Shown: in pieces, positions 41,001-50,545 of the stretch
Layout of the letters: each line of letters starts with the position of its first letter
Position numbering within the stretch: position 1 is the stretch's first letter
Origin: Fonsecaea monophora
Taxonomy: Eukaryota; Ascomycota; Eurotiomycetes; Chaetothyriales; Herpotrichiellaceae
DNA: 64,000 nucleotides
Assembly: GCF_001642475.1 (NCBI RefSeq)
Contig: NW_019173934.1
Location: forward strand, 62,001-126,000
Reading direction: 5' to 3'
The notes under the pieces: model-generated
What the model was told of the DNA's origin: nothing
Database searches by the model: none
Seen by the model: only the letters and a program-made list of their open reading frames with translations
Made by a program: the position numbers and the translations under genes

Positions 41001-41288
41001 ACGAGCAATGTACCGTTGGATGATTGCACGCCGTCGCTCAGATGGAGATAAATTGGACTGGCCATCTGGACCTACTTTTCTGCGGTTGATGACGGCTGCC
41101 GCTGGCTTCTTTTGCCTGTTGTCAATCAGAGGATTGAAGAGATCCTCAAACAGTGTGTGAAAGGGAAGAGTCTTGCCGTGATTGCGAGGGCGGTTTGGGT
41201 ATTCCTGGTCTAACCGTTTCTCAACATCTGCACGGTTCGGCACTTGTTCATGACTGGATTCATCGTGCATGCTCTCATCGTCAGACAT
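38082..41288 (-). CDS. lig4: DNA ligase IV
   Basis: ATP-dependent ligase for non-homologous end joining, 1068 residues, single exon. ATG at 41288 (MSDDESMHDESS); upstream in-frame codons lack ATG. The N-terminal DNA-binding domain covers residues about 35-290. The nucleotidyltransferase site is EEKLDGERIQ with Lys323 as the AMP-accepting lysine; further motifs include FRFWSRKAKDYTYLYG, LDGEMITWD, EGLVLKNP and WQKVKPEY. The OB fold follows, with a Ser/Gln-rich insert (about 590-620). Two C-terminal BRCT domains are visible: GTVFEGLTFYIM to WIFDCV, and MKGFMFHGLVFFF to VTHEWIDVCW; the Lif1/XRCC4-binding region should lie between them. Acts in the nucleus. It shares a divergent promoter of 510 bases with the EH-domain gene. 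Confidence 0.95.
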   Translation of the reverse strand: MSDDESMHDESSHEQVPNRADVEKRLDQEYPNRPRNHGKTLPFHTLFEDLFNPLIDNRQKKPAAAVINRRKVGPDGQSNLSPSERRRAIIQRYIARWRKEVGPDFFPAFRLIIPDKDRERGVYGLKEKIIAKLLIKIMKIDKNSEDGYSLLNWKQPGQTAASRMAGDFAGRCYEALSKRPMRVQVGDMTIAEVNELLDKLSGAPREENQLPILAEFYKRMNAEELMWLIRVILKQMKVGATEKTFFHLWHPDAESLFNVSSNLRRVCWELYRPEIRLQDDEAGVALMQCFQPMLAQFKQESLDKVVEALKPTAEDPEFWIEEKLDGERIQMHMITDDDHPGSRRFRFWSRKAKDYTYLYGDGFYDPNGALTPHIKDCFTDGVENIILDGEMITWDPNEKAPVPFGTLKTAALAEQRNPFAQGHRPVFRIFDILLMNDQPLTRYTLRDRRKALAASVRSLPERFEIHEYTVAKKVEEVEDLLRKVVAEASEGLVLKNPRSMYRLDDRSGDWQKVKPEYMDGFGEELDCLIIGGYYGSGKRGGNLSSFLCGLRASSNAVQSVTESQRQSQSEDQSSQRKVTQSQTSVEQGAESSEPNGPIENFISFFKVGGGMTANDYATIRHSTDGKWHPWGSRRPSAKDYIDLGNLSLLKERPDVWIKPSDSLVVQVKAAQVTASDDYGLGKTLRFPRFMRLRRDKDWKTALSVDEFRDLQVKVEDAEKERAMKVDQQRKEKRKARAGGYASQKKPLTVAGYNARDVNSVKLPEGPTGTVFEGLTFYIMTESALNGDLKKSKLELEALVKANGGRIVQTATPSSENQERVICIASRRTVKVASLEKRGEKEIIKPMWIFDCVDQAQRDFARGYADEMVVPFEPERHIYFVPDSKRELFEDNVDEYGDSLSRDVSEEELKEIMAKMGTVDIEDEERNRIPDLFGDDFLSMKGFMFHGLVFFFDQPASVARNGTAQPPHLDSSATSSMTMANTAHSTQAIAQFASAQVLSLTYTTLSSVPSDVRATITHIIANRASDLGDLRKQVSRWDTRKIPRIVTHEWIDVCWKEGTRVDEEAYIAR

Positions 41289-41798
41289 CCTGGGATCGGG
41301 CAGAAGGTCTGCTGAATTGAAATGAAGTGGCCCTACGACCGCACACACATTCTTGCTGAGGTAGAAGATGAGTCCAGAGCACCATTAGGGGGCAGGCTGC
41401 GAGCTGCCACTTGACAGGCGTGGCGTGTCTCGTTGCCTATGCCTAGCTAGAACTGAAGTGACGCTCTCCCTCTGAAACGTGACACAGACGCGCCAAGACG
41501 CGCAATCACGTGCGCAGTCCCGAATCCATGCATCGCCGTCAAGGCCGAAATTGACGCTTACGGACCAAGCCTTACAGCTTCACTCTGCCTCCTCCTGTTT
41601 CTCTCCATACTTCCACTGTCTATTCCTTCGTCTCTGGTCATTCGTTCGGCAACGGGCTTCAAACCTTGCTACAGAGTTGGAGTTATTGAGATGTGACGAA
41701 ACCCTTACTAAGCTCTCGAGACTTGCGCCGTGTGCCCCATTCGTTCTGCATTGTCCGATGCTCCGGCATCCTGTATCTGACCAGTTGTCAATGGATTG
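41289..41798. promoter_or_regulatory. Shared divergent promoter of lig4 and the EH-domain gene
   Basis: 510 bases between two divergent starts. A CAC/CACGTG E-box occurs near 41507 (ATCACGTGCG). The last 41 bases hold the uORF listed separately. Confidence 0.5.
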
Positions 41799-41799
41799 A
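41758..41799 (+). promoter_or_regulatory. Upstream ORF whose stop overlaps the main start (TGATG)
   Basis: ATG at 41758 opens a 13-codon frame that ends TGA at 41797-41799. The last base of this stop is the first base of the ATG of the EH-domain gene. The arrangement fits termination-reinitiation control, provided the mRNA includes 41758; the transcript start is not known. Confidence 0.45.
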
Positions 41800-43571
41800 T
41801 GAGTGAGAAGCAGGCACGGCGTCCTCCTGTGGCGCCAAAGCCCTCCTTCATCCAACAACACAATGCCGCCACAACCAAACTCTCTCCTTTGCCCTCGCCC
41901 GCTCTCCGGGGTGCCACTTTAGCATTTGGAGTGCCTACGGTAAAGCCACCCAACATCTCCATCTCCGCATCACATAATCCATCTGCAGGAGCCCTGCTTG
42001 CAGCGACCACTGCCTCTATCAGGAAGCAGCAACAACAAGCACAGCAAAATGAGGCCGCGACTTCACAAGAGTCGGCTTTCAATGCCCGAGGTCGACCATT
42101 GACGACAGAAAAGCTACCAACTGCGGTTTCCAACAACTCCTCTCTATCTCCTCCCAAGCCTGGGCTTCGGCCTCACGCTGCTCGATCTACGTCTGCCGTT
42201 GCCGCCGTTGCCGCTTCTGCAAAGACAAGCCCTGTGCGCAGGCCGGAATTGAAAAGAGATCAGGGGAGCTCGTATTTGGCGAGGCGAGAACCGTCCCAGG
42301 TGCGAAGTCGAGGCATGAGCACAAGTAGCAGCAGCGAGACTGTCCAGTCACTGCAACAGAGCGCAGCTGCTCTCGCTGGGGCGAAGGCCTCGATGACAAC
42401 GGCTCCCGTGCCAATCCAAAATGCCACGGGTGACAAGCAGAGAAGCGACTTGGGTTACCTTTTGAATTTACCGCTTTACTCTACTCAATCCTCGTCGGCT
42501 CCGAGCCCGTCAATCTCCGGTGCCACGGCAGCAGCTACGGCTTCTAGGAATGCCGCCAGTTTAGAAGCGAGAAGAAGAGCTCTGTCAACTTCTGAGGAGA
42601 GCAGCCCCAGCGCACCGGTGTTCCGCAATCTCCCTGCATCCCCTCAGTCGACTACCGGTTCGTCATGGCCACGTCTGCGAGTATCTCCCCCACAGACGGA
42701 TTCAGAGAGCGACACTGGACGGTTGACGGTCGAACAACCCCCGAAGCCTCTACCGGCGCCCGTCCCAGTGCGCGCCAATCGAGCAGCAATCGTTGCACAA
42801 GAACAAGCAGTGGCTCAGGACTCGCGAACAGGAATGACTGCAAGTTCTTTGGCGGATGCCATGGTTGCGGGCTCCATTGCAGCCACCCATACCGGCTCCC
42901 GTGGAGCATCTCCTGCTTCGAAGAAGGTTCCGCCACCTATACCTCGTCGACGTTCGAAGTCAGTGGGCGCTTTCGGCAGCGCACGGCAGTTAATGCACCT
43001 TCCTGGGATGAGGAGTGAGACGATGTCGCAAAACCCCAAGCTAAAACCACTTCCCATGCGACCTATGAGGCAGACATTGCGGAATAACTCGCCCGAACAC
43101 GACGAACCAGCAGAAGAAAAACGTGGGCGGAGGCACTGGAGGCGACATCCCAATATGCACCACGAAGGCGATCGCAGGCGGTGGAGAGACAAGGTGACGG
43201 AGCGGGAAAGGAAACGGTACGAGGGTGTGTGGGCAGCAAACAGAGGGCTACTTATTGATTATGATATGGACAATCCCGACCTGGAGGGAAGAAAAGATGG
43301 CGCCTCTCCTGGTGACCTGGTTGTCAACATTGTGGTACGAGACATTTGGGAGCGAAGCCGGTTGCCCAAAGATGTATTGGAAGAGATCTGGGACCTCGTG
43401 GCGCAGCCAGGGGCCAAGACGCTCAATCGGGAGGAGTTTGTGGTGGGACTCTGGCTCATTGATCAGAGGTTGAAGGGCAGAAAGCTGCCTGTCAAGGTGT
43501 CTCCGAGCGTGTGGTCGAGTGTGCGCCATCCCCAGGGTGTCAAGATTTCGAGTAAAGCGCTACACAAATAA
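41799..43571 (+). CDS. irs4: EH-domain protein of the Irs4/Tax4 type
   Basis: 590-residue single-exon protein starting MSEKQARRPPVAPKPSFIQQ. Most of it is disordered, Ala/Ser/Pro-rich and with several PPxPxP-like stretches (PPIPRRRSKS, KPLPAPVPVR) that could bind SH3 domains. The folded part is the C-terminal EH domain (about residues 470-575): YEGVWAANRGLLI, VVRDIWERSRLPKDVLEEIW and LNREEFVVGLWLIDQRLKGR. Irs4 and Tax4 of yeast bind the phosphoinositide phosphatase Inp51 and affect cell wall, PI(4,5)P2 and autophagy; filamentous fungi have one such protein. Assignment rests on the EH domain at the extreme C terminus and the basic linker just before it (RRHWRRHPNMHH). Confidence 0.85.
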   Translation: MSEKQARRPPVAPKPSFIQQHNAATTKLSPLPSPALRGATLAFGVPTVKPPNISISASHNPSAGALLAATTASIRKQQQQAQQNEAATSQESAFNARGRPLTTEKLPTAVSNNSSLSPPKPGLRPHAARSTSAVAAVAASAKTSPVRRPELKRDQGSSYLARREPSQVRSRGMSTSSSSETVQSLQQSAAALAGAKASMTTAPVPIQNATGDKQRSDLGYLLNLPLYSTQSSSAPSPSISGATAAATASRNAASLEARRRALSTSEESSPSAPVFRNLPASPQSTTGSSWPRLRVSPPQTDSESDTGRLTVEQPPKPLPAPVPVRANRAAIVAQEQAVAQDSRTGMTASSLADAMVAGSIAATHTGSRGASPASKKVPPPIPRRRSKSVGAFGSARQLMHLPGMRSETMSQNPKLKPLPMRPMRQTLRNNSPEHDEPAEEKRGRRHWRRHPNMHHEGDRRRWRDKVTERERKRYEGVWAANRGLLIDYDMDNPDLEGRKDGASPGDLVVNIVVRDIWERSRLPKDVLEEIWDLVAQPGAKTLNREEFVVGLWLIDQRLKGRKLPVKVSPSVWSSVRHPQGVKISSKALHK

Positions 43572-45807
43572 ACAGGATAGAGATATATGGATAATTACAC
43601 TTTTGGCATGGCAGTTTGCCGTCAGGGGTGGAATAGACAGCCAGTCAAGGATAATAGCCGGACCAGGGACAAGGCGAAGCCCCTGAGGTAGGGTATCCAC
43701 GGCAGCCTCAAGGAATGTTGTACGGAGTATGTATTTCTACGCAGGAATATCGACTACCCATCTGCCCTTCGTGCATACCTAGGTACGAGTATGTACATAC
43801 AGTACCTCGTCACCTCGTCACCCCGTACGAGCACGAGTACAACAGATCAACATACCTACTGTATTACAGCACAAGCAGTACCTCGTGCACGCACGCGCAG
43901 GTCCGCACCAGAGTACCAAGCTCGCAAGGAACGTACGTACGTACATACGTACGTATGTTCATATGCAAGTGCGCGAGTATGTAGATCCCCAGGCTCTTGG
44001 CTACGCACCTGAGCTGCTGAGCACGTACATACTGGTAGATCAGGGGATTATCTCGGTATGGATGTACATAATCATATTACAAGGAAAGGATGCGCAATCG
44101 CAGAGATCGAAACGCACCGGCACCAACGGCACCAACGGCACCAAGCCGCGTCCCCACAAAGCCCGGAGTTCTCATCCAGAGTAACTCGGTACCTCGTACT
44201 AAAGTGTCAGAGCTGATTGATTTCTAAAAAAAAAAAAATTCCCGCAACTAAAATTTCAGGTTCCTCGGGGTCTGAAACGGAGAAATGGGAAAGGGGGGAC
44301 AAACGGCGACGAAGAAAAAAAAAAAATTGCCTCGCGTGTCGTTGTGAACTCGGACGAGTGGTGGGCGGGCCGGCCGGGTTCGCGGGTGGTGGATGAGAGA
44401 CTTGGAATGTACTCGGTACCTCCGAGGGTACAGGGTGCTAGGCTGTAGGTTGTAGGAGTAGGAGTAGGGAGAAGGAAGAAGGAAGAAGATCATAGGAAAG
44501 GAAGGTAGTTGGTGGTAGGTAGGTAGTGGTGGTATATCGTGTCGAGGTCTGCATTCTACACACCTACCTAGGAATCCATGTACTACAAGTAGGTAGGTAG
44601 GTACATAAGTCTATAATATGCAGTACTTGGTACTCGTAAACTCTATCCCCTCGGAAATGCCTCTCTCACGCTCCTCTCCCTTCCTTTTCCCCCTCACCTC
44701 TAGGTACGTACCTAGGTATGTATGTAGGTACCGAGTATATACATACAGATAAGGACAAGTTCACGGATGCGTAAGCGAGAGGAGAAACAAAAGGTATCAT
44801 TCTCATTTCCAATGCATTCCATCTCACTCCCATTCCATTCCACATGCATTATATTTATTGCGCGGCCACTTGTACCAAGCCACTGACGAGGTACGTACCA
44901 AGTACCAAGTGCTCGCGCGAGGTGTTGGATAATGAAACCGCCGCAAAGTATAATTAACTAAATACCGAGTATTATTTCCTGCATGGTAGGGGTGGGCGGT
45001 GTCCGGATGATCGATCCACCGTCGATCGCTGATCCCCCAGAAGAACACAAGACGACCCAACGCCCCACGCCAACTGGGCGCCGAAAGCCGGGCAAATAAC
45101 TAATGGATCGACACGGAAATGGAAATGTTGGTTCGGTTTTCAGCTTAGAAGAAAACATCAAGATCGGCTGCAACTCGCAAACTGGGAACAGAATTCAGAT
45201 CATTGATGTAACATTTGTGTAATTGATTTCTTTGCATTTCCATCCCTATCCCACAATTACAAGTACAACTAGCAAATCTCAGATCCCTCATTGAAGACGA
45301 GAGAAATAGACAGTAGTCAATTAATAATGTACATAGCCGTGGATCGCAGATCTCAAGTCTTGCCAATCCCCACCCAGGACCCCATACAGCTGAGCATTCC
45401 CAATATCTCAGATAGATACCTCCATCCCTTGTCCCAGGCTGGCTTATCAAAAGCCACGACTACTGGGGTTCGGTAATGGAGATGGCTAATGTCCCATCTG
45501 AGGTGGCGCTCATGCTCGATCCCATTGGCGGTGAAGCTTTCCTTCTCCCCGGTCATCGACGATCGGGTCGTTCTTCCAGTGAAGCTTCCTTGATAACGCT
45601 CGACTGCTCCTGGTCGCTGCATCTCGTCGACGGGCCTCCGTAGCGTCAAGCTCAACTGGAGACCCAACTTCGTATCACCAGCTGGTGGCGGAACTGCAGC
45701 GACAGGAGAGTAGCTTTCATAAAATTCGTAGCCTTGCGGCTGAACAGGTGCTCTCAAAGGGGTATCAAGTTGTCATAAAGGCGTAGCGAGTTGTGGAGGC
45801 GGTCTAT
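43572..45807. other. Repeat-marked intergenic region
   Basis: 2.2 kb between the EH-domain gene (+) and a small hypothetical gene (-). It is filled with GTAC-centred motifs (see the repeat entry), two A-runs (about 44226-44240 and 44317-44330), CACCAACGG triplets (about 44117-44145) and several GGTAGGTAGG runs. The minus-strand frame 45353-45757 (134 codons, no ATG) reads somewhat like protein but has no start or splice support. Confidence 0.55.
43770..43960. repeat. GTAC-rich low-complexity tract
   Basis: Dense TACGTAC, AGTACCTCGT, ACCTAGGTACG and CGTACGTACGTACATACG motifs, many self-palindromic. Similar short motifs recur at 44.4-44.9 kb. Confidence 0.7.
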
Positions 45808-46350
45808 CTAATCGTCCCCTTCAACGTCAATGGCCGTCTCTCGGACTGTGACTGGTCGGTTTTGCTTCCAGCTCTGGTCGTAAGTCGACTTGGCCGTTGA
45901 CGGTGGTGGAGGGGGCGCTCGTCTCCTTGGGCTGGCAGGCGCAGAGCTGGACTGGGAGTCCTTGTTCTCCCCACACTGAACCACACCGGTCTGAACGGCG
46001 TAGACTTTGCCGTTGCTCTGGGACTGTTGCTCAATCGTCGTCTCGTCGTCAACCTCGCAGTCAAAGATGGCAATCTGGTCGACAGACGAGGCATCCTCGT
46101 ATTCCTCGTCGGATGCCGAGTCCTCGAATGGATCGCTGTCCGTGTCGGACTCGGAGTCGACGACCACGGTTTCAGAAGGAGTAGCAAGGTCACGCGACCA
46201 TCGTCGAACATTGTCGACGATAGAGGCATGCAGGACTATGCGGTGGAGATCTGGGGTTTGTCGGCGGCACTCCCGGTCGAGTTTGGTTTGGGAGAGGTGG
46301 TAGACCTTGTAGGCCTGGATGGCCGGGTTGGATGATGTGGAAGCCAGCAT
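45808..46350 (-). CDS. Small acidic protein, uncharacterised
   Basis: 180 residues, single exon, ATG at 46350 (MLASTSSNPAIQAYKVYHLS). The first 60 residues look folded and helical (KVYHLSQTKLDRECRRQ, DLHRIVLHASIVDNVRRWSR). The middle is strongly acidic and Ser-rich (SESDTDSDPFEDSASDEEYE), followed by CEVDDETT and a Pro-rich stretch (RRRAPPPPPS). No signal peptide or membrane segment. The N-terminal helices with an acidic tail resemble small fungal regulatory proteins of unknown role; I cannot name a family. A downstream frame without ATG (45353-45757) is not joined to it by a visible intron. Confidence 0.6.
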   Translation of the reverse strand: MLASTSSNPAIQAYKVYHLSQTKLDRECRRQTPDLHRIVLHASIVDNVRRWSRDLATPSETVVVDSESDTDSDPFEDSASDEEYEDASSVDQIAIFDCEVDDETTIEQQSQSNGKVYAVQTGVVQCGENKDSQSSSAPASPRRRAPPPPPSTAKSTYDQSWKQNRPVTVRETAIDVEGDD

Positions 46351-49300
46351 GGTGAAGATGTTTGATGTTGTATGTCGTCGACAATGGTTCTTCAAGAACG
46401 TCCTGATTGTGGGTTGGATATGGCACTTGACCTCTGGTTGTGAGAAGGAGAAAAGGGCTTACAGAGTGGGATGGGACTGAGGAATATATCCTTTTTGATA
46501 CAGGAGGGGACCCGAATCAATCAGCCGGGGTAGAGGCCGTGGAAATTCAGGATGAATTACATAGGCAGGCTAGTGCGTCTGCAGCTTCGCTAGGCGAAGT
46601 ATCATGCGCGAGGGTGGCTCAAAGCGCAATAATTTCGGAACTGGCGGGCGGGTGACTAGGGACGCCCTAGCGGGGGAGCCTCTAGTCAACCAAGGGCAAC
46701 GGGTGACGGGAAAGGAAGTCGTGAGGTAAGCATGCACGGCGTCGTAATGGACAGGGCGGAGGAAGAGGGTGACAGCGCAACATGCAGCAAGTCAGTCAGT
46801 CAGTGGTACGAGGATTCTGGGTTGCTGAGGTTTCGGCGGCCGCTTGTCTTCTGTTGCATGGTAAACTTTGTCCGGCCCAAGGATCAAGCGCTGGGATACG
46901 CCATGGACTCTGGGGGTGTTTTACATTAGCCTAGGATGGAGAAGTGGCTTGAGATGGGAGCGGTGGGAGAGTCGTGTTTCCGAGTAGAGGGTAGATGTGA
47001 TCATAGTCATCATCAACATGAGAAATTGTATACAGGAGAGAGTAAGTGGTGTTGGTGAGAGGAGAGGCGCAGGCAGATACGCACCCGTACCCTGTAGCAG
47101 TGCCAGTTGCAGTTTGCAGTGCTCGGTACGCAGTTCTACCCCTCCACTCCTGCCTCTTGTGAGGCGTAGTAACGTGACCAGGCCACTAACCACCTGTTTG
47201 CTCCCTAGTAAAACAAATGACGTAGCCCATCTCTGCGTCCATCGGCGGCCAACTTTCCGCCTCGTTCCTCCCAGTAAATTTTCTCTCCGGTACAAACTTG
47301 ACAATTGTTAGACGCCTGAAAACTCCCCTCCGGCTGCAACGCAACTCTACAACCGCGCGTGCCAAACACATTCCACAATGACGGTCGACGGTTAATTGTT
47401 CTGGGAAGGTGCTCAGATGTCTCAGACCACCGATTGCGGTTAAACCATCCTTGTCTCTCAATGTTCCATTCGTGCTGTACTGAGGTGCACAGGTACACCG
47501 CCAACCTTCACCGAATCCCCTTGAGGACGTGTTTGTTGGTATCTTGATGACCTGAGCAATGCACGGTGGGACAACTCTGAGGATTCTAGGCCCGCGTATT
47601 GTCGATCTTCACCAACTGAACCTGGACCCCAATCACAGAACGGGCTTCCACCTCCGCTGGCTACTCTTCATTCAAGTCCATCCAACGAGATAAAACTCGC
47701 TGAGTAGGTAACAAGGTTTCCTTACTCAGTGACTGAGGCCCCCGCATCATGCAAGACCGTGTGAATGACCCTGTGCAGCAATCGGGTGGCAGTTGAGCCA
47801 GTCAAAGACTCCGGCCAGCACATCCCACTCCTTACTTAATCCCTAGTGCTCCTTCTATCTACTGACACACCCGACACTACTTCTTTGGGATAGTGGCTCT
47901 AACCTCTCTCGGTACGAATGCCTCGTTCAGCAGTCTTCCAGAAGGTGCACAGGCCGCCCTCACGGCACACCATCCGTTCGTCACTGTTTCAGATTATGCG
48001 CGTCCTGCGCACCCAGTCTTTGCTGACCTTATCTCCTTCCACCTCGACAAACTCGTAGGAACTACCGAATCAAGAAACCTTCGAGAAGAGTTCGCTAAAG
48101 CCCCAGTCCCTCCACAATCCTTTCTTCTCAACGGTATACCTGTTCTCTGCGACTTCCTCAAGCATCAGTCCTGTTGAAGGATTCACGGTCCCTGTCACAG
48201 TGTCAACGAGCTCCATCAAATTCCATTCCCGGCATCCTTCTAGAAGTCCAATATATTCCCCACAAGCGGATCGACAATCTCCACTGAGCGGTTTTCCATC
48301 CGGTGCGACCCCGAACAATGGGCGTCTTGTACCTGACTGCCTGTCCAGGACTCTGGGTTTTTTTTTTTTTTTCTTTTTCACACGCGCGCACTGCGCGAAA
48401 ATGGGATCCCGCTTAATGTCTCATTGGAAGAGCGAGGGAGGATTCTTGACTTCTTGATGTACCATCCTTACCTTATACGGACTCGAACAGCGAGCGTCCA
48501 ACCTTGTTCGCTCTATCCACAGGCTTTGACTTGTGGGATACATGACCGTTACTCTGCGCTAAGATAGGAGAAGAAGAGATGGCTCGTCACTGACCAGATT
48601 GACTCACTGCTGTAGTAGTTAGTCTCTTTCACCCACTGGCCGAGGAGATCTTTCCTCGAGCTGGTCTCGGAGATCATCTCCTCGGAACTCCGCTGGCCAT
48701 CAGCCATCAGAGACAACCCCTCGTTTTCGGCACCAGCTCCGGATCTGGTGCGAGTCTTATGGCTCACTGCCTTTTGCACAAATTGATTGGTCCTTGTGTA
48801 CAATTCGCGCTGTTGGTTCCCTTGTATTCGTACACGATTGAATGATCTCGATGACAGTGCCGACAAAACGCCTTCATTATGAGCGTTTTTACTCCCTACA
48901 CCAACAACAGTGACACTCATAGACCAGAAAGATTCTGCAAGGTTGAAGCACGGACAATCTCGGTATGAGGTCACCCATTGAATCTGTCGGAAGCCACCGC
49001 CAAACGCAGGTAACGTGCAATCAAATATCCAAGCAAAGGGGAATGTGTGAAATTCCTAGAAATGGTTAGCGTTCAGATACCGGCCATTGAGTCTGAATCC
49101 TACGAGTCACGGGGAAATTAAAAGCACCCAAATGTCCAGTGTTTGACACCAGCCAGCCAGATCTGCAATGACATATCAACGCCCTGCAGAAGAACGTGTT
49201 CTGGCCTCAGAGGGCCTGCCTGATGCGGTAGGCCTTCGATGTCTGACATGGCAGAGGAACTGATTATATCTGCCGTTACTCAGCCTGCGCCCCCACCAAT

Positions 49301-49962
49301 CTTGGGGCACATTCGCTACATTCGCTGCACTCACTGCACACTCAGCACATGCAGGGGTTGACTGTGTGCCATGACATAGTGTCCAATGGCTCCCTTTATT
49401 CAGGCTAATACTCGTTTTTCTGCTGCTTTATCGCACCGTGCAGTTGAGACTCCCAGAACTCTATGGGACCACGGAGTACGTACAAGGTGGGTAGGGGAAC
49501 AAGGCAGCGACACGGCGGTTGTTTGGCCTCGTCTCTTGTTTTAAGACCGAGCATCTAGCCTTAATCCAGTGTTCTGGAAATGGATAAAGCCTGCTCCTTG
49601 CCTGAGCAGTGGCTTCATCCCTCACATGATCGAGAGCAATGAGGCCGCCCTGCCAAACCTCTTGCCAAATGTCGACAATACATTGAGCAACTGCGGTAAG
49701 TACTCCAGCAAGCACGCACCTGTCAACAAGGAGTGCAGCTCCAATTCCCGCCACAAGCGTGCTTTTAATGCCCATCTCAACACTCTTAACTGGAAACTCC
49801 ATGGCGTCCGAATACCGGTGTTACAGTCGGAATTTTCCATGTACAGCCTCCCCAGAAAGGAATGATGCTAGATGAACCCGCTTGATCTCCGGACAACCGA
49901 CTCACATGGTGTTGCATCTTTCATTTCGACGCGATTATGCACTTTGATCCTTTGATCTTGGG
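46351..49962. other. Gene-poor stretch with fragmentary open frames
   Basis: 3.6 kb without a confident gene. Short frames on both strands read partly like protein (47893-48177 plus, 48549-48974 minus, 47205-47504 minus), but none has a credible start, end and splice pattern. A T-run occurs at about 48358-48372. The stretch may hold a decayed gene, unrecognised exons, or only promoter sequence. Confidence 0.5.
47893..48177 (+). pseudogene. Possible exon or gene remnant
   Basis: A 94-codon frame without ATG (it opens with GTG after GGGATAG, a possible acceptor). The text is protein-like: SSLPEGAQAALTAHHPFVTV, then VFADLISFHLDKLVGTTESR and NLREEFAKAPVPPQSFLLNG. No family recognised. Downstream, another frame (about 48213-48355, IKFHSRHPSRSPIYSPQADR and on) also reads like protein but is cut off by the T-run. 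Confidence 0.25.
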
Positions 49963-50545
49963 GATACGAGTGAATGCAAACGTGGCCAATCTGCCAAGAT
50001 ATTTCGGGAGAGTTTCCTTTACGAGGCGACAGGCATTCCTCGGCCAGCAAGTGATATCAATCCTGGAGAACCTCCAGATGAAGCAGCAAAACCAACCAAT
50101 GTAACATGTCAATCACCTCCCTCCGCCATTGCCACCAGGCGTCCCTCGATGGAGAGATGGCCCCGAAACGCATCATACTCCGTTTCCACGAGAGATACGA
50201 ACGGGATCCCGCAACGATAACCCAAAAGTTCTTTGAAGCGATCAATATTGATCCCCAAGACGACTACTTCCCACATCTTTGTCCTCCGGATGACTCCACA
50301 AAGATGCACCTCGTCATCGATTTGTATTGCAAGTCTTTCCCCTCGGTGAACCTTGATCAGGTGTCCCACGAGGTTTACAGAGTCAAAAAGCCGGATGATG
50401 ACTTGTGAGTTTGACGCCCGAGTTTCAGGGGGAGAGACCTGCTGGACTAACCAGAGTCAGCACATATAAACAGCTCTCCAATGCGAACCACGAGGCTCGC
50501 GCACGTTGTTCAATACTCCGATGGGGTACAACTGACCGAGTCTGA
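49963..50545 (+). CDS. Small hypothetical gene with two or three exons
   Basis: The best-supported part is exon 50106-50404 joined to 50461-50545: the donor is GTGAGT at 50405, the branch point GACTAAC at about 50444, and the acceptor TCAG ends at 50460. The joined frame reads ...VYRVKKPDDD-FTYKQLSNANHEARA and stops at 50545, 127 residues from ATG 50106. The text is balanced and charged (RIILRFHERYERDPATITQK, FFEAINIDPQDDYFPHL). A preceding frame (about 49963-50100, FRESFLYEATGIPRPASDIN) could be spliced in phase through a 38-base GTAACA-CCAG intron, in which case ATG 50106 is not the true start. No family recognised and no signal peptide. It may be a real small gene or the 3' part of a decayed one. 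Confidence 0.4.

Noticed and set aside
45353..45757. 134-codon minus-strand frame as a gene
   Set aside because: No ATG near its start, no splice link to the adjacent 45808-46350 gene, and no recognised feature.
48549..48974. 141-codon minus-strand frame
   Set aside because: Ser/Thr-rich without features; plus-strand frames in the same place look equally protein-like, so no strand can be chosen.
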